Counted from the first letter of the stretch, positions 9,892 through 19,485 are shown. The stretch is 45,395 bases of DNA from an uncultured Flavobacteriaceae bacterium (GCA_943788165.1 CALSPF010000004.1:1-45395); one strand, 5' to 3'. Translations and numbers: made by a program. Notes: generated from the letters alone by a model not told the origin.

Positions 9892-10807
9892 AAATGCGTG
9901 CTGTTAGTTTGTATGTCCAATTGCCCCAACGGTATTTCTTGGCAAGTAACACTAGTGTTAGCGGGTATATAAAGACCAAAAATAGTATCAGTTCTGGGAG
10001 TAGACTGGGGTTAGAAACATCTTTAAAAAGGGACTCTGTTTGGAATGCTGTCCAATCTGCTGTAACCAACAGGGCAGTGATTAGATTGTTGGCTACATGA
10101 AAACCAATGGCCAGTTCAATGCCTTCGTCCATTAAGCTCATGATTCCAAAAAACAATCCTGTAGCAATGTAGTAGGCCAAGAGGCCATAACCAAGCTTAT
10201 CAATTTCTGGATTCAAAATATGCAACGACCCAAAAATGATAGAGGTCAATAAGAGCGATAACAAACGACTTTTGGTCAATGTTGCAAATCCCTGCATCAA
10301 ATAGCCACGAAAGATCCATTCCTCTAAAGCCGATTGAAATGGAATTAGGGCAGATGAAATGAGAAACATGAGTAAAAAAGGCAGGAATTTAAAATTCCAC
10401 TGGTAATCTTTGGGTGATAAAAACAGGTCAACACCAAAAAGAAGAATACTAAGTCCTCCCCAAAACACAAAACCAAAGAAGATGCGTTTTACATCGATCT
10501 TTTCCCTTGAAGTTGTAACGGAGATAATGGTTTGTTGATGCAAGCGATACACAACAAGTAGAAAACCAAAAAATGCGACAAATGAGGGAATTAATAAAAG
10601 AGACAACGTCAAGTTTGAATCCAAATGCGCAAAAACATCCATTTGATTAGCTGAACTTGAAAGTTGATCTGGCAAAAAAAACATGGTAGGAATTTGTCCA
10701 AGAAAACTAAATATTATGATAATCAAAGAGCCCAAGAGATACCAACTAAAGGGCAACTTTTTCTGATGAAAATTTTCTACGAAAGAATTTGATCTATTGT
10801 TGACCAT
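9875..10807 (-). CDS. CPBP family intramembrane glutamic/metallo endopeptidase
   Basis: 310-residue polytopic membrane protein with about eight hydrophobic segments. It carries the CPBP (Abi, Rce1-like) motifs in order: EEWIFRG (EExxxR), FGSLH (FxxxH) and HVANN (HxxxN/D), which form the intramembrane catalytic site. Substrate is unknown. It is embedded in the men operon, overlapping menC by 31 bases at its start and menE by 17 bases at its end, so it is translated with these genes, but no known step of menaquinone synthesis needs a protease. Confidence 0.88.
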   Translation of the reverse strand: MVNNRSNSFVENFHQKKLPFSWYLLGSLIIIIFSFLGQIPTMFFLPDQLSSSANQMDVFAHLDSNLTLSLLLIPSFVAFFGFLLVVYRLHQQTIISVTTSREKIDVKRIFFGFVFWGGLSILLFGVDLFLSPKDYQWNFKFLPFLLMFLISSALIPFQSALEEWIFRGYLMQGFATLTKSRLLSLLLTSIIFGSLHILNPEIDKLGYGLLAYYIATGLFFGIMSLMDEGIELAIGFHVANNLITALLVTADWTAFQTESLFKDVSNPSLLPELILFLVFIYPLTLVLLAKKYRWGNWTYKLTARIYDDKT

Positions 10808-11820
10808 ACTTTTTTGTTATTTGATGTAATATAGCCATTTTCTATGGTCAATGGAGATGAAATATTATTTGTGAATAAACTCCCAGTCCCTAATCCCTGA
10901 TGGCCTTTATACTTGTTTTGATATGTCCATTGAGCGATTGCATTTAAACCCACATTACTTTCTAGTGCACTAGTCACCCAACTGACGATGCCACGTTCTT
11001 TGGCCAATGCAGTCCATTCTGTTGCACCCGTAAACCCACCAATAAAACTGGGTTTTAAAATAATATACTGTGGTTGAACGCTTTCTAAGAGTGCGATTTT
11101 ATCTTCACGGGCAAAAACACCGATGAGCTCTTCGTCTAAAGCTATTGGCAGAGGTGTTTCTTTACACAAACGATTCATCTCTTGCCAATTTCCCGCAGCA
11201 ATGGGCTGTTCAATGGAATGAATGTCTAATGCAGCTAGTTGATGTAACTTCTCTATAGCATCAGCTTTAAACGCCCCATTAGCGTCTACACGTAAAACCA
11301 TTTCTTCTTTGGTATATCTACTTCTGATGGTCGATAAAACAGACAACTCTTGCGCAAAATCAATGGCGCCAACTTTCATTTTTATACAGGAGAATCCTTG
11401 CTGCAATTTTTCTTCCACTTGTGCGAGCATAAAGTCTAAGTCACCCATCCATATCAAGCCATTGATCAAAATGGAAGCTTCACTTCTAGAAAATGCATTG
11501 GGATACAGTACAAAAGGATCGTCAGAATACAGGGATAAAAAAGCGGTTTCTAGTCCCATCTGTATTGACGGAAACTCTATAAGAGAGGCATATAACACCT
11601 CTTTTCCGAGATGTATATTTGCGCAGGTCCATGACAGTTTTTCTTCATAATCTGGACGGTCATCACAACTTAGTCCCCGAAGAAGTCCACATTCTCCAAT
11701 CCCCCTCTTTTCTCCATCGCTGAGGGAAATAAACCAAGTTTCCTTTTGCTTTAGAATATCACGTGAAGTTCCACTAGGGCGGCGAAAATCCAGAACATGT
11801 TTTTTGTAACGAGCTACCAT
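10777..11820 (-). CDS. menC: o-succinylbenzoate synthase (MenC), enolase superfamily
   Basis: 347 residues. Dehydrates SHCHC to o-succinylbenzoate. The enolase-superfamily catalytic barrel is visible: the acid/base Lys in CIKMKVG (about 166-172), metal ligands in VLRVDANGAF, the SIEQPI strand and ALDEEL, and the second Lys in IILKPSFIGG. The position between menA and the CPBP/menE pair settles OSB synthase over dipeptide epimerase or N-acylamino-acid racemase, which share the fold. It overlaps menA by 7 bases at its start and the CPBP gene by 31 bases at its end. Confidence 0.92.
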   Translation of the reverse strand: MVARYKKHVLDFRRPSGTSRDILKQKETWFISLSDGEKRGIGECGLLRGLSCDDRPDYEEKLSWTCANIHLGKEVLYASLIEFPSIQMGLETAFLSLYSDDPFVLYPNAFSRSEASILINGLIWMGDLDFMLAQVEEKLQQGFSCIKMKVGAIDFAQELSVLSTIRSRYTKEEMVLRVDANGAFKADAIEKLHQLAALDIHSIEQPIAAGNWQEMNRLCKETPLPIALDEELIGVFAREDKIALLESVQPQYIILKPSFIGGFTGATEWTALAKERGIVSWVTSALESNVGLNAIAQWTYQNKYKGHQGLGTGSLFTNNISSPLTIENGYITSNNKKVWSTIDQILS

Positions 11821-12731
11821 AGGGCATCAACAATAAATCCAGTGACAAACAAAATTGAAAAGGAAAAAGTACTCAAAGCAACAACTTTCAATTCTGGATC
11901 AAAGGCTTTTCCACCAGAAGAATTCGATACTCTGTAAAGGTGTTTTCCGAAGGGTATGATCATGAGTAGTGGTAAGAAATACAAATATTCACCTCCCATG
12001 AGATAGCCATAAGAAAGAGTGCTCAAAAAGCCAACCAGAATGAGAAAATAATGATATCTTTTTCCTTTGACTAAACCAAGTAATATGGGCAATGTGATCT
12101 TATTTGAAGTCAAATCATTCTCCATGTCACGTAAATTATTCAAGTTCAAAACCGCAGTACTAAACACACCGATACTGATCGCTGGAAGCAATAGTTCTAG
12201 CGTTAGAAATTGTGTTTGCAAATAGAATGATCCTAAAACACTTACACCGCCAAAGAATATAAAAACGAATAAATCTCCTAAGGCATAATAACCATAAGCA
12301 GAATCGCCTACAGTGTATTTAATTGCCGATACTATACTAACTATTCCTAAAGCAAGAAAGAATAAGGCTGCGTATAATTGTGTTTTATCAAATGACAACC
12401 AAATGAGTATTAGTACAGACCATAAACTAAAAGCAGTACACAATTGCATGCCCTTTTTGAGTTCCTCTCGCGTCAACAAACCCTGTTGCAAAACACGTGC
12501 GGGGCCAAGTCGTTGAGCGTTGTCGGTACCCTTTACCCCATCACCATAATCGTTGGCGAAATTTGATAAAACTTGAAATGAAATGGTTGTCAATAAAGCA
12601 AAGAAAAAAAGCAAAGGAGAAAAGTTTCCCCCAACAAAAGCTAATCCATTTCCCACAATAATTCCAGCGATGGATAAAGGCAAGGTTCTCAATCGGGCTG
12701 CTTCCAACCAAATGCTTATTTTTTTCTTCAT
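11814..12731 (-). CDS. menA: 1,4-dihydroxy-2-naphthoate polyprenyltransferase (MenA)
   Basis: 305-residue UbiA-superfamily integral membrane prenyltransferase that attaches the isoprenoid tail to DHNA, giving demethylmenaquinone. About eight to nine hydrophobic helices are apparent. The first aspartate-rich site is NFANDYGDGVKGTDN (about 62-76), followed by RLGPARVL, and the second is NLNNLRDMENDLTSNKITL (about 196-214). The start ATG at 12731 shares its last base region with the end of the SPOR-like gene (one-base overlap), so translation is probably coupled. Confidence 0.95.
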   Translation of the reverse strand: MKKKISIWLEAARLRTLPLSIAGIIVGNGLAFVGGNFSPLLFFFALLTTISFQVLSNFANDYGDGVKGTDNAQRLGPARVLQQGLLTREELKKGMQLCTAFSLWSVLILIWLSFDKTQLYAALFFLALGIVSIVSAIKYTVGDSAYGYYALGDLFVFIFFGGVSVLGSFYLQTQFLTLELLLPAISIGVFSTAVLNLNNLRDMENDLTSNKITLPILLGLVKGKRYHYFLILVGFLSTLSYGYLMGGEYLYFLPLLMIIPFGKHLYRVSNSSGGKAFDPELKVVALSTFSFSILFVTGFIVDALW

Positions 12732-13288
12732 TAATCGTTTAATAAAACACGTTCACCAGATCTGTATGAGGTCACCCATAAGTCCATTAATCCAAGGTTC
12801 AACAATTCTTTTCGAAAAGCCTCTGCCTCTTCTTTAGTTGAAAAATTACCCAAGGAATAGGCATTAAAGCCCTGTAAAGGGTGAGCTCGGAAATTGAGGA
12901 AATTTTCCGAAAACAACATTACACCTTCTTTTTCTGATGCAATGAATTGTACTGTAAAGACAATGCTATCACTAAGCACCTTTTGCACATCTGTTGTTTG
13001 TCCTTCAAGAATACTATTTTCTAATTCCAATTGCTTGATCTTTTGCAATAATTCTTGCTTTGCCGAAAACTCCTCTTCAATAGGTTCTCCAGTTGATATA
13101 TAAATTGCATAGCCTAAAATCGCCATGAATAAAAATACCGCTGAATAAAAGCCGTATCTATAGACAAGCAAATGCTTTAGTCTTGCTTTGTATTTAAAAT
13201 AGAGCTGTTGAAAATAAACCGATGATTTATTTTCTTGGTCAACTTCTTTGTAAAGTTCGGCTAATTTTTCTTCATCAATGTAGGGCAT
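12731..13288 (-). CDS. membrane protein with coiled coil and SPOR-like C-terminal domain
   Basis: 185 residues: a charged cytoplasmic N-terminus (1-42), one transmembrane helix (about 46-66), a short coiled coil (about 77-100, KQELLQKIKQLELENSILEG) and a C-terminal domain with the sequence pattern of SPOR domains (FTVQFIASEKE, then FNAYSLGNFSTKEEAEAFRKEL). SPOR domains bind denuded peptidoglycan glycans at division sites. That assignment is by pattern only. It lies between menB and menA (overlapping menA by one base) with no obvious link to quinone synthesis. Confidence 0.7.
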   Translation of the reverse strand: MPYIDEEKLAELYKEVDQENKSSVYFQQLYFKYKARLKHLLVYRYGFYSAVFLFMAILGYAIYISTGEPIEEEFSAKQELLQKIKQLELENSILEGQTTDVQKVLSDSIVFTVQFIASEKEGVMLFSENFLNFRAHPLQGFNAYSLGNFSTKEEAEAFRKELLNLGLMDLWVTSYRSGERVLLND

Positions 13289-13297
13289 CTCATAAGG

Positions 13298-14119
13298 TTA
13301 AGGGAATTTGGGGTATTGCTTAAAATTAGGGTCTCTTTTTTCCAAGAAAGCCTGCTTTCCTTCTTGCGCTTCGTCCATTAGATAATACATTAGAGTGGCG
13401 TCGCCAGCCAATTGCATTAAACCGTGCTGTCCGTCCAATTCTGCATTCAAACAGCGTTTCACCATGCGTAAAGCCAATGGGCTTCTTTTTTGCATCATTG
13501 CACACCATTCCAATACGGTAGTTTCGAGATTCTCTAAGGGAACAACTTTATTCACCATTCCCATATCTTCTGCTTCTTTAGCAGAATACTGTTGACACAG
13601 GAACCAAATCTCACGGGCTTTTTTCTGGCCAACGTGACGGGCAAGATAGGAAGAACCAAAGCCGCCATCAAAACTACCTACCTTAGGTCCAGTCTGACCA
13701 AAAATAGCATTTTCACTGGCAATGGTTAGGTCACATACAACATGTAAAACGTGTCCTCCTCCAATCGCGTATCCATTCACCATAGCAATTACTGGCTTAG
13801 GAATTTCGCGTATTTTTTTATGTAAATCAAGTACATTGAGTCGTGGCACTCCATCTTCTCCTACATAGCCCCCTACTCCTTTTACATTCTGATCTCCTCC
13901 ACTACAAAAAGCCTTATCTCCTGCTCCCGTAAATACAATGATATCAATATCATTTCTTTCGCGGCACACATCCATCGCTTCCAACATTTGATTGTTGGTT
14001 TCTGGGCGAAAGGCATTATATACGTCTGGGCGGTTGATGGTGATTTTTGCAACACCATTATAGAATTCAAATAGAATGTCTGAATAATCTTTGATTGAGG
14101 TCCAATTAACTTGCGTCAT
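13298..14119 (-). CDS. menB: 1,4-dihydroxy-2-naphthoyl-CoA synthase (MenB)
   Basis: 273-residue crotonase-fold enzyme that cyclises o-succinylbenzoyl-CoA to DHNA-CoA. Recognised by [16 protein letters not shown] near the start, the oxyanion-hole segment [11 protein letters not shown] (about 90-100), [20 protein letters not shown] and [16 protein letters not shown], all typical of MenB rather than general enoyl-CoA hydratases. Length matches the family. It sits 31 bases after menD and 9 bases before the SPOR-like gene in the reverse-strand operon. Confidence 0.96.
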   Translation of the reverse strand: MTQVNWTSIKDYSDILFEFYNGVAKITINRPDVYNAFRPETNNQMLEAMDVCRERNDIDIIVFTGAGDKAFCSGGDQNVKGVGGYVGEDGVPRLNVLDLHKKIREIPKPVIAMVNGYAIGGGHVLHVVCDLTIASENAIFGQTGPKVGSFDGGFGSSYLARHVGQKKAREIWFLCQQYSAKEAEDMGMVNKVVPLENLETTVLEWCAMMQKRSPLALRMVKRCLNAELDGQHGLMQLAGDATLMYYLMDEAQEGKQAFLEKRDPNFKQYPKFP

Positions 14120-14150
14120 GAATTTTTTTTTAAAATTACATCATTTATCA

Positions 14151-15944
14151 TTATTCGCCTTGCATTGAACTAAAGCAGTTCAACAAGACAGTATCATTTA
14201 TTGTTCTAGGGGTGGTTATTTCGAGTAATTGGGGGCGACTTGAAGGACGAAAAAAGCGTTTCAATTGCAGACTCAATCCTAAGCTGGAGGAAGCCGATAA
14301 ATACCCTATTCCGTTTAGTTGACATAATTTCTTGGCGGAACGCTGTTGAACTGTTTCAAAATAAGTATCATAGGTGATCGTGTCTTTTTCTCCAGGAAGA
14401 ATACGAAATATTCCGCCACCAGAATTGTTGATTACAATGATCCGAGTAGTAGGCTTCAAATAATCATTCCACAATCCATTTGCATCATAAAAGAAACTCA
14501 AATCACCTGTGATAAATACAGTCGGAGCATCGTTAACCCAAGCTGCACCCATGGCGGTTGAAGTGCTTCCGTCAATTCCACTTGTACCTCGGTTGCAAAA
14601 CACTCCTTTTAATGGTGGCAATTTGAATAGTTGCGCATAACGAATGGTAGAACTATTAGCCAGTTGCAAATAAATATCTTTGGGAAGCTGCTTAAAAATT
14701 AGGGCAAAAGCTTTTAAATCTGAAAAAGGAATTTTCTTTAAATAGTCAACTCCCAATAAACGATGCTTGTTGTATTGTGCTAAAAAGTGAGTACAATAAT
14801 CGCTTTTGACATAGGTAGGCTGTTTTTGTTTCAACGCTTCAAAAAAATTGAGTGGCGCAATTGAAATATGATTTGTCAAACAGTAAAATGTGTCGTAGGC
14901 CTTTTTCTCATCCAAATGCCAATGCACTTTAGGAGGATTTTGACGTAGAAAGTTTTTGATTTTTTTCGAGACAATCATTCCACCTAGCGTTAGTAATAAC
15001 TCAGGCTGATAAGCGGACAAACTATTTCCTGACTTCTCTAAAGGAGCAATAAAGGTATCAATGGATTGAATAAAGGTATGATGTGATAAGTTTGATGTTG
15101 CTTCCGTAAGAACCGTTACAGACGGATCAGAGGCCAGGTAATCGACGATGGATTGATCGAGGGAATTGGGTGCCAAAACCCCTACCAATATCATTTTCTT
15201 TTTAACCGAGTTCCATTGATCAATAAAGCCATCAAGTTCTTGCGTCATTACCTCCTTAGAAAGTGGGGTGTTCTGAGACAAAACAATGCTTTTATTGGTC
15301 GTTTCATACAATGGCTCTTCAAAGGGAATATTCAGGTGAACAGGGCCACTAGCGTCAATTGCTGAATTCAGCACCCTATTTATATTCACTTCATTTTGCT
15401 GCTGGATTTCCAATTGACGGGAAAGAACGGCTTCCTTTGTTGTTCCCTTCTTCAATAGTGTTTGGGTGGGGTGATCAACGAGTGTTGTGGTGGCATGGGA
15501 AACATCGGGAAGTAGGTAGGCAGCATCTTCCAAATGTGGTTCAAAAACGTGAGGCTGACGTATGGTTTGCCCATCACCAATATCAATTCTATGTGGCATT
15601 CTATCTGCAGAAAGTACCACCAAGGGAATATCGCTATAAAAGGCCTCGGCAACCGCCGGATAATAATTCAATAAGGCAGAACCCGAAGTACACACAACTG
15701 CAACGGCTTGTTTGGTTTGCTGTGCAATACCTAGGGCAAAAAATGCTGCCACTCTTTCATCAACAATGCTATAGGTTTTGAAAAAAGAGTTATTAGTAAA
15801 GCCTTTTGTTAGAGGGGCATTTCTAGAGCCAGGCGAAATAATAATATGCTGAATATTCTTCGCCTGACAGAAGAGAACAATTGTTTGCGCCAAGGGGATA
15901 GAAGAATACAATTCTGCGTTTATTTTCTCATTCTTTTTTGTCAT
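14151..15944 (-). CDS. menD: SEPHCHC synthase (MenD), ThDP-dependent
   Basis: Adds succinic semialdehyde (from 2-oxoglutarate) to isochorismate, the first committed menaquinone step. N-terminal ThDP PYR domain with the conserved IISPGSRNAPL and the DERVAAFFALGIA segment carrying the catalytic glutamate; C-terminal PP domain with the ThDP/Mg motif FITGDLSFFYDANGLWND and VINNSGGGIF. I place the start at the Met of MTKKNEKINAE (15944); the frame extends eight codons further upstream to 15968 but those residues do not look conserved. The product is about 597 residues, slightly longer than E. coli MenD (556). It follows menF with a 53-base gap. Confidence 0.95.
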   Translation of the reverse strand: MTKKNEKINAELYSSIPLAQTIVLFCQAKNIQHIIISPGSRNAPLTKGFTNNSFFKTYSIVDERVAAFFALGIAQQTKQAVAVVCTSGSALLNYYPAVAEAFYSDIPLVVLSADRMPHRIDIGDGQTIRQPHVFEPHLEDAAYLLPDVSHATTTLVDHPTQTLLKKGTTKEAVLSRQLEIQQQNEVNINRVLNSAIDASGPVHLNIPFEEPLYETTNKSIVLSQNTPLSKEVMTQELDGFIDQWNSVKKKMILVGVLAPNSLDQSIVDYLASDPSVTVLTEATSNLSHHTFIQSIDTFIAPLEKSGNSLSAYQPELLLTLGGMIVSKKIKNFLRQNPPKVHWHLDEKKAYDTFYCLTNHISIAPLNFFEALKQKQPTYVKSDYCTHFLAQYNKHRLLGVDYLKKIPFSDLKAFALIFKQLPKDIYLQLANSSTIRYAQLFKLPPLKGVFCNRGTSGIDGSTSTAMGAAWVNDAPTVFITGDLSFFYDANGLWNDYLKPTTRIIVINNSGGGIFRILPGEKDTITYDTYFETVQQRSAKKLCQLNGIGYLSASSSLGLSLQLKRFFRPSSRPQLLEITTPRTINDTVLLNCFSSMQGE

Positions 15945-15997
15945 AGCCAAGCAAAAATACAAAACCAAAAAGGCATAATTTCATTTTAAAAGAAAAA

Positions 15998-17020
15998 TCA
16001 TATCACCGAAAGAAAGGTCATGGCTTTTCGGCAAATCTCATTCCATTCTTTACCCGGATCGCTACTGTTTGTTATTCCTGCTCCTGCAAACAATTGAATG
16101 ATATTCTTGGTTACTTTACCGCAGCGCAAATTCACAAATAATTTCGCACTTTTATTCTGTTTGAAAACACCTAAAAAGCCTGCATAAAACTCCCTATCAT
16201 AGCCCTCATATTCACGAATAAATGCCTGTGCTTTGACAACCGGAAGTCCGCCAACAGCTGGCGTTGGGTGCAATACCTTAATCACATCCCGCAACAGAAT
16301 ATCATGTGCATCAACTCGAATCGGGGTTTGCAAATGCTGCAACCTTCCTGCGGGAACAGTTTGCCTCTCTCCTACTTTTATTGTCCCTAGTGGCACTACC
16401 TTTTTCAGCGCATTTATTATGCTTTGAGTAACCAATTCTTGCTCGTGGTATTCTTTTTCCGTCCACTCATCTTGGGTCGCTCCCGCTGGGAGTGTTCCAG
16501 CCAAGGCCATGGTGTCCATTTGCTTTTCATCCAAAAAAACAAAGCGCTCTGGAGTAGCCCCTAACCAATTACCCGTTTCAGAATGTGACCAGTAGTATAC
16601 AAATGCATTGGGGTATTTATGTTCTAGAGAAGTGAAAATTGACACAGCATCTCGAGTGTTTGGAACAGAAAAAGGAGCTGATAAAACCACCTTCTCAAGC
16701 TTAGTAGCATTAATTTCTTTTACTGCATTCGTGACACTTTCTTCAAACTTCACTTTTCCATTGAGCGGAAGTGCAGGTGGAGAAGACGTTCGTTTTTTTG
16801 GTGCTTGAAATACAATTGCTTTTTGATTGGTTGCAGGAATATATAAGGAGGAAGTTTCTGCTGCAAATAAATTAAAAACAAAACCATCTTCCTCAAAAGT
16901 GGAAGTACGATGTACCTGTTTATCCTTTTGATAATAACAATGAATATGTTCTTCCTTTGGGTGACGAAAGAGAACAAAAGGAAGGCCCTTTGCTTCCAAA
17001 GAAGAAATAAACGTTTCCAT
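15998..17020 (-). CDS. menF: isochorismate synthase (MenF-type)
   Basis: 340-residue chorismate-binding enzyme that isomerises chorismate to isochorismate, feeding MenD. The MST-family catalytic core is seen in KLEKVVLSAPF, the GATPERFV strand, ALAGTLPAGA, HPTPAVGGLP and the C-terminal Mg-binding region FAGAGITNSSDPGKEWNEICRKA. It is compact compared with E. coli MenF (431), with a reduced N-terminal domain, as is common in Bacteroidetes. It could in principle serve a siderophore pathway, but the men neighbours make menaquinone the likely role. It begins two bases before the end of menI. Confidence 0.94.
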   Translation of the reverse strand: METFISSLEAKGLPFVLFRHPKEEHIHCYYQKDKQVHRTSTFEEDGFVFNLFAAETSSLYIPATNQKAIVFQAPKKRTSSPPALPLNGKVKFEESVTNAVKEINATKLEKVVLSAPFSVPNTRDAVSIFTSLEHKYPNAFVYYWSHSETGNWLGATPERFVFLDEKQMDTMALAGTLPAGATQDEWTEKEYHEQELVTQSIINALKKVVPLGTIKVGERQTVPAGRLQHLQTPIRVDAHDILLRDVIKVLHPTPAVGGLPVVKAQAFIREYEGYDREFYAGFLGVFKQNKSAKLFVNLRCGKVTKNIIQLFAGAGITNSSDPGKEWNEICRKAMTFLSVI

Positions 17021-17021
17021 A

Positions 17022-17438
17022 TTACTTTTTGGGTAAGATAATAGTCGTCAATTTTAGCAAAGAAATCAATTGATCTTCATCGTCTGTAACACGAATTTGC
17101 CATATTTGGGTGGTGCGTCCTTTGTGGATGCTTTCCGCTTTTGCATGAACATGACCACTATTTACAGAACGCAAATGATTCCCCGACATTTCAATGCCGC
17201 GTACAATTTGATCGTCAGTTTTGGCAAATAAATAAGAAGCTACACTCCCCACTGTTTCTGCTAGAGCAAAGGTAGCTCCACCATGCAATACCCCATCGGG
17301 TTGATAGACACGTTCATTAACAGGCATACATGCAACCAAGTAATCGTCGCCTAATTCTGTGAACTTTATGTCGAGTGTTTTAATGAGAAAATTGTTCGAA
17401 GATTCGTTGAGGAGGGCTAATTTGTCTGCGTTTTCCAT
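17022..17438 (-). CDS. menI: 1,4-dihydroxy-2-naphthoyl-CoA hydrolase (MenI-like hotdog thioesterase)
   Basis: Hotdog-fold thioesterase of 138 residues taking Met at 17438 (MENADKLALL) as start; the frame continues 12 codons further up into the dnaK terminator hairpin, so a longer start is unlikely. It aligns by eye with E. coli YdiI/MenI over its full length: LDIKFTELGDD, VYQPDGVLHGGA, LAETVGSVASYL, NHLRSV and QIWQIRV. The catalytic pair would be Glu61 with His52 in the HGG motif (E. coli Glu63 and His54). DHNA-CoA hydrolysis is the step between MenB and MenA, and the position at the head of the men operon supports that over a phenylacetate (PaaI) role. Confidence 0.85.
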   Translation of the reverse strand: MENADKLALLNESSNNFLIKTLDIKFTELGDDYLVACMPVNERVYQPDGVLHGGATFALAETVGSVASYLFAKTDDQIVRGIEMSGNHLRSVNSGHVHAKAESIHKGRTTQIWQIRVTDDEDQLISLLKLTTIILPKK

Positions 17439-17449
17439 GGCTTTTTTTT

Positions 17450-17457
17450 CAAAATTA
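17450..17457 (-). promoter_or_regulatory. candidate -7 box for the men operon
   Basis: On the reverse strand TAATTTTG fits the Bacteroidetes -7 consensus TAnnTTTG. It lies 12 bases upstream of the proposed menI start, just after the dnaK terminator hairpin. No convincing TTG-type -33 box is seen, and the leader would be only a few bases, so this is weak. Confidence 0.3.
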
Positions 17458-17466
17458 GTGAATAAA

Positions 17467-17492
17467 AAAAGCACCGCCTAGGCAGTGCTTTT
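17467..17492 (-). terminator. hairpin terminator after dnaK
   Basis: Inverted repeat AAAAGCAC-C-GCC / GGC-A-GTGCTTTT with a two-base TA turn and one internal C/A mismatch, flanked by A- and T-runs so that it can act in either direction. It starts 15 bases after the dnaK stop and ends before the menI start. It should separate dnaK transcription from the men operon. Confidence 0.8.
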
Positions 17493-17507
17493 CTTTCTTA
17501 GTGAAAA

Positions 17508-19415
17508 CTATTTTACTTCTTCGAAATCGACATCTTGAACGTCGTCTCCTCCGGCAGCAGGATCTGCACCCGCAGCTGGATCTGGACCAGCTTGCGCTCC
17601 TGCTCCCTCTGCTTGTGCCTTGTACATCTCTTCTGAAGCATTTTTCCATGCTTCATTGATTTTCTCCAAGGCAGGATCAATAACGGCCAAATCTTTCGTT
17701 TCAAAGGCTTTCTTCAATTCTTCCAAAGCTTCTTCAATCGGCTTCTTCTTGTCTTCAGAGAGTTTTTCCCCAATTTCTTTCAATTGACTTTCTGTTTGGA
17801 AAATCATTTGGTCAGCAGAGTTAAGCTTATCAACTTCTTCTTTTGCTTTTTTATCGGCATCAGCATTGGCTTCCGCTTCTTGCTTCATTTTTTCGATTTC
17901 TTCTTCTGTTAAACCAGAGGAAGCTTCAATTCGAATATCTTGGGTTTTTCCCGTGGCTTTGTCTGCCGCAGTAACCTTAATAATTCCATTCGCATCGATA
18001 TCAAAGATTACTTCAATTTGAGGTGTTCCGCGTGGTGCTGGAGGAATTCCGTCTAAATGAAAACGACCAATGGTCTTGTTGTCTTCGGCCATAGAACGCT
18101 CTCCTTGTAAAACGTGGATCTCAACAGAGGGTTGATTGTCTGCAGCGGTAGAAAATACCTGTGACTTTTTGGTTGGAATTGTGGTGTTTGATTCGATCAA
18201 TTTAGTCATCACGCTTCCCATGGTTTCGATTCCAAGAGATAAAGGCGTCACATCTAAAAGCAATACATCTTTCACATCTCCGGTCAATACCCCACCTTGA
18301 ATTGCAGCTCCAATCGCCACTACTTCGTCTGGGTTCACTCCTTTAGAAGGTTTCTTTCCAAAGAACTTTTCAACTTCTTCTTGTATGATTGGAATACGTG
18401 TAGATCCTCCAACCAAGATAATTTCATCAATTTCTGAAGTCGATAAGCCTGCATCATCCAAAGCCTTTTTTACAGGGGCCATAGAACGGCGAACCAATTC
18501 GTCAGATAATTGCTCGAATTTAGAACGGGTCAAAGTAGTTACCAAATGCTTAGGTCCTGAAGCGGTAGCCGTAACATAAGGTAAATTGATTTCCGTTTGC
18601 GGGGAAGACGATAATTCAATCTTCGCCTTTTCAGCAGCTTCTTTTAAACGCTGTAAGGCCATCGGGTCATTACGTAGATCAATGTCTTCCGTTTCTTTGA
18701 ACTGATTTGCCAACCAGTCAATCAAGACCTGGTCAAAATCGTCTCCTCCAAGGTGAGTATCACCATTGGTGGCCAATACTTCAAATACACCATCGCCTAA
18801 TTCGAGGATAGAGATATCAAAGGTTCCTCCTCCAAGGTCATAAACGGCAATCTTACGATCTACACCATCTTTTTTATCCAAACCGTAGGCAAGCGCTGCA
18901 GCTGTTGGTTCGTTGATGATTCGTTGTACTTTTAGTCCTGCAATTTCCCCTGCTTCTTTGGTGGCCTGACGCTGTGCATCATTAAAGTAGGCCGGAACTG
19001 TTATAACAGCTTCGGTTACATCGTGTCCTAGGTAATCTTCAGCCGTTTTCTTCATTTTCTGAAGTGTCATGGCAGATAATTCCTGCGGCGTATATAAACG
19101 TCCATCGATATCAACACGTGGTGTATCATTGTCTCCTTTGACAACTTTATAGGCCACTGTTGAGGCTTCTTTAGAAGATTCAGAGAATTTATTTCCCATA
19201 AATCGCTTAATAGAAGCTATTGTTTTTGTTGGATTGGTTACGGCTTGACGCTTTGCTGGATCACCTACTTTGATTTCTCCACCTTCTACAAATGCGATGA
19301 CAGAGGGTGTTGTACGTTTTCCTTCAGCGTTTGGAATAACCACTGGTTCGTTTCCTTCCATTACAGAAACACACGAATTTGTTGTTCCTAAATCAATTCC
19401 AATTATTTTACTCAT
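17508..19415 (-). CDS. dnaK: Hsp70 chaperone DnaK
   Basis: 635-residue Hsp70. Nucleotide-binding domain (1-about 385) with [25 protein letters not shown], the phosphate-2 loop [10 protein letters not shown] and the GGSTRIP adenosine loop; substrate-binding domain from about 390 with [11 protein letters not shown]; helical lid; and an Ala/Gly/Pro-rich tail ending [12 protein letters not shown], the usual Gram-negative DnaK terminus. Length is standard. It is a single-gene unit here: no dnaJ or grpE lies next to it. It ends in a hairpin terminator and starts opposite panB, with a perfect palindrome 54 bases upstream of the start. No CIRCE element is visible. Confidence 0.98.
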   Translation of the reverse strand: MSKIIGIDLGTTNSCVSVMEGNEPVVIPNAEGKRTTPSVIAFVEGGEIKVGDPAKRQAVTNPTKTIASIKRFMGNKFSESSKEASTVAYKVVKGDNDTPRVDIDGRLYTPQELSAMTLQKMKKTAEDYLGHDVTEAVITVPAYFNDAQRQATKEAGEIAGLKVQRIINEPTAAALAYGLDKKDGVDRKIAVYDLGGGTFDISILELGDGVFEVLATNGDTHLGGDDFDQVLIDWLANQFKETEDIDLRNDPMALQRLKEAAEKAKIELSSSPQTEINLPYVTATASGPKHLVTTLTRSKFEQLSDELVRRSMAPVKKALDDAGLSTSEIDEIILVGGSTRIPIIQEEVEKFFGKKPSKGVNPDEVVAIGAAIQGGVLTGDVKDVLLLDVTPLSLGIETMGSVMTKLIESNTTIPTKKSQVFSTAADNQPSVEIHVLQGERSMAEDNKTIGRFHLDGIPPAPRGTPQIEVIFDIDANGIIKVTAADKATGKTQDIRIEASSGLTEEEIEKMKQEAEANADADKKAKEEVDKLNSADQMIFQTESQLKEIGEKLSEDKKKPIEEALEELKKAFETKDLAVIDPALEKINEAWKNASEEMYKAQAEGAGAQAGPDPAAGADPAAGGDDVQDVDFEEVK

Positions 19416-19468
19416 TGTATAAATTTTAATTTTCTTGCTTATTTCAAGGAGTATGCCAGTACACTAAA

Positions 19469-19485
19469 TATGACAGCCTGTCATA
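19469..19485. promoter_or_regulatory. perfect 17-bp palindrome between dnaK and panB
   Basis: TATGACAG-C-CTGTCATA: two perfect 8-base arms around one central base, in the 153-base divergent region. It is 54 bases upstream of the dnaK start and 83 bases upstream of the panB start. The size and symmetry fit an operator for a dimeric regulator. It is not a CIRCE element (TTAGCACTC-N9-GAGTGCTAA) and has no T-run, so it is not a terminator. The cognate protein is unknown. Confidence 0.55.
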
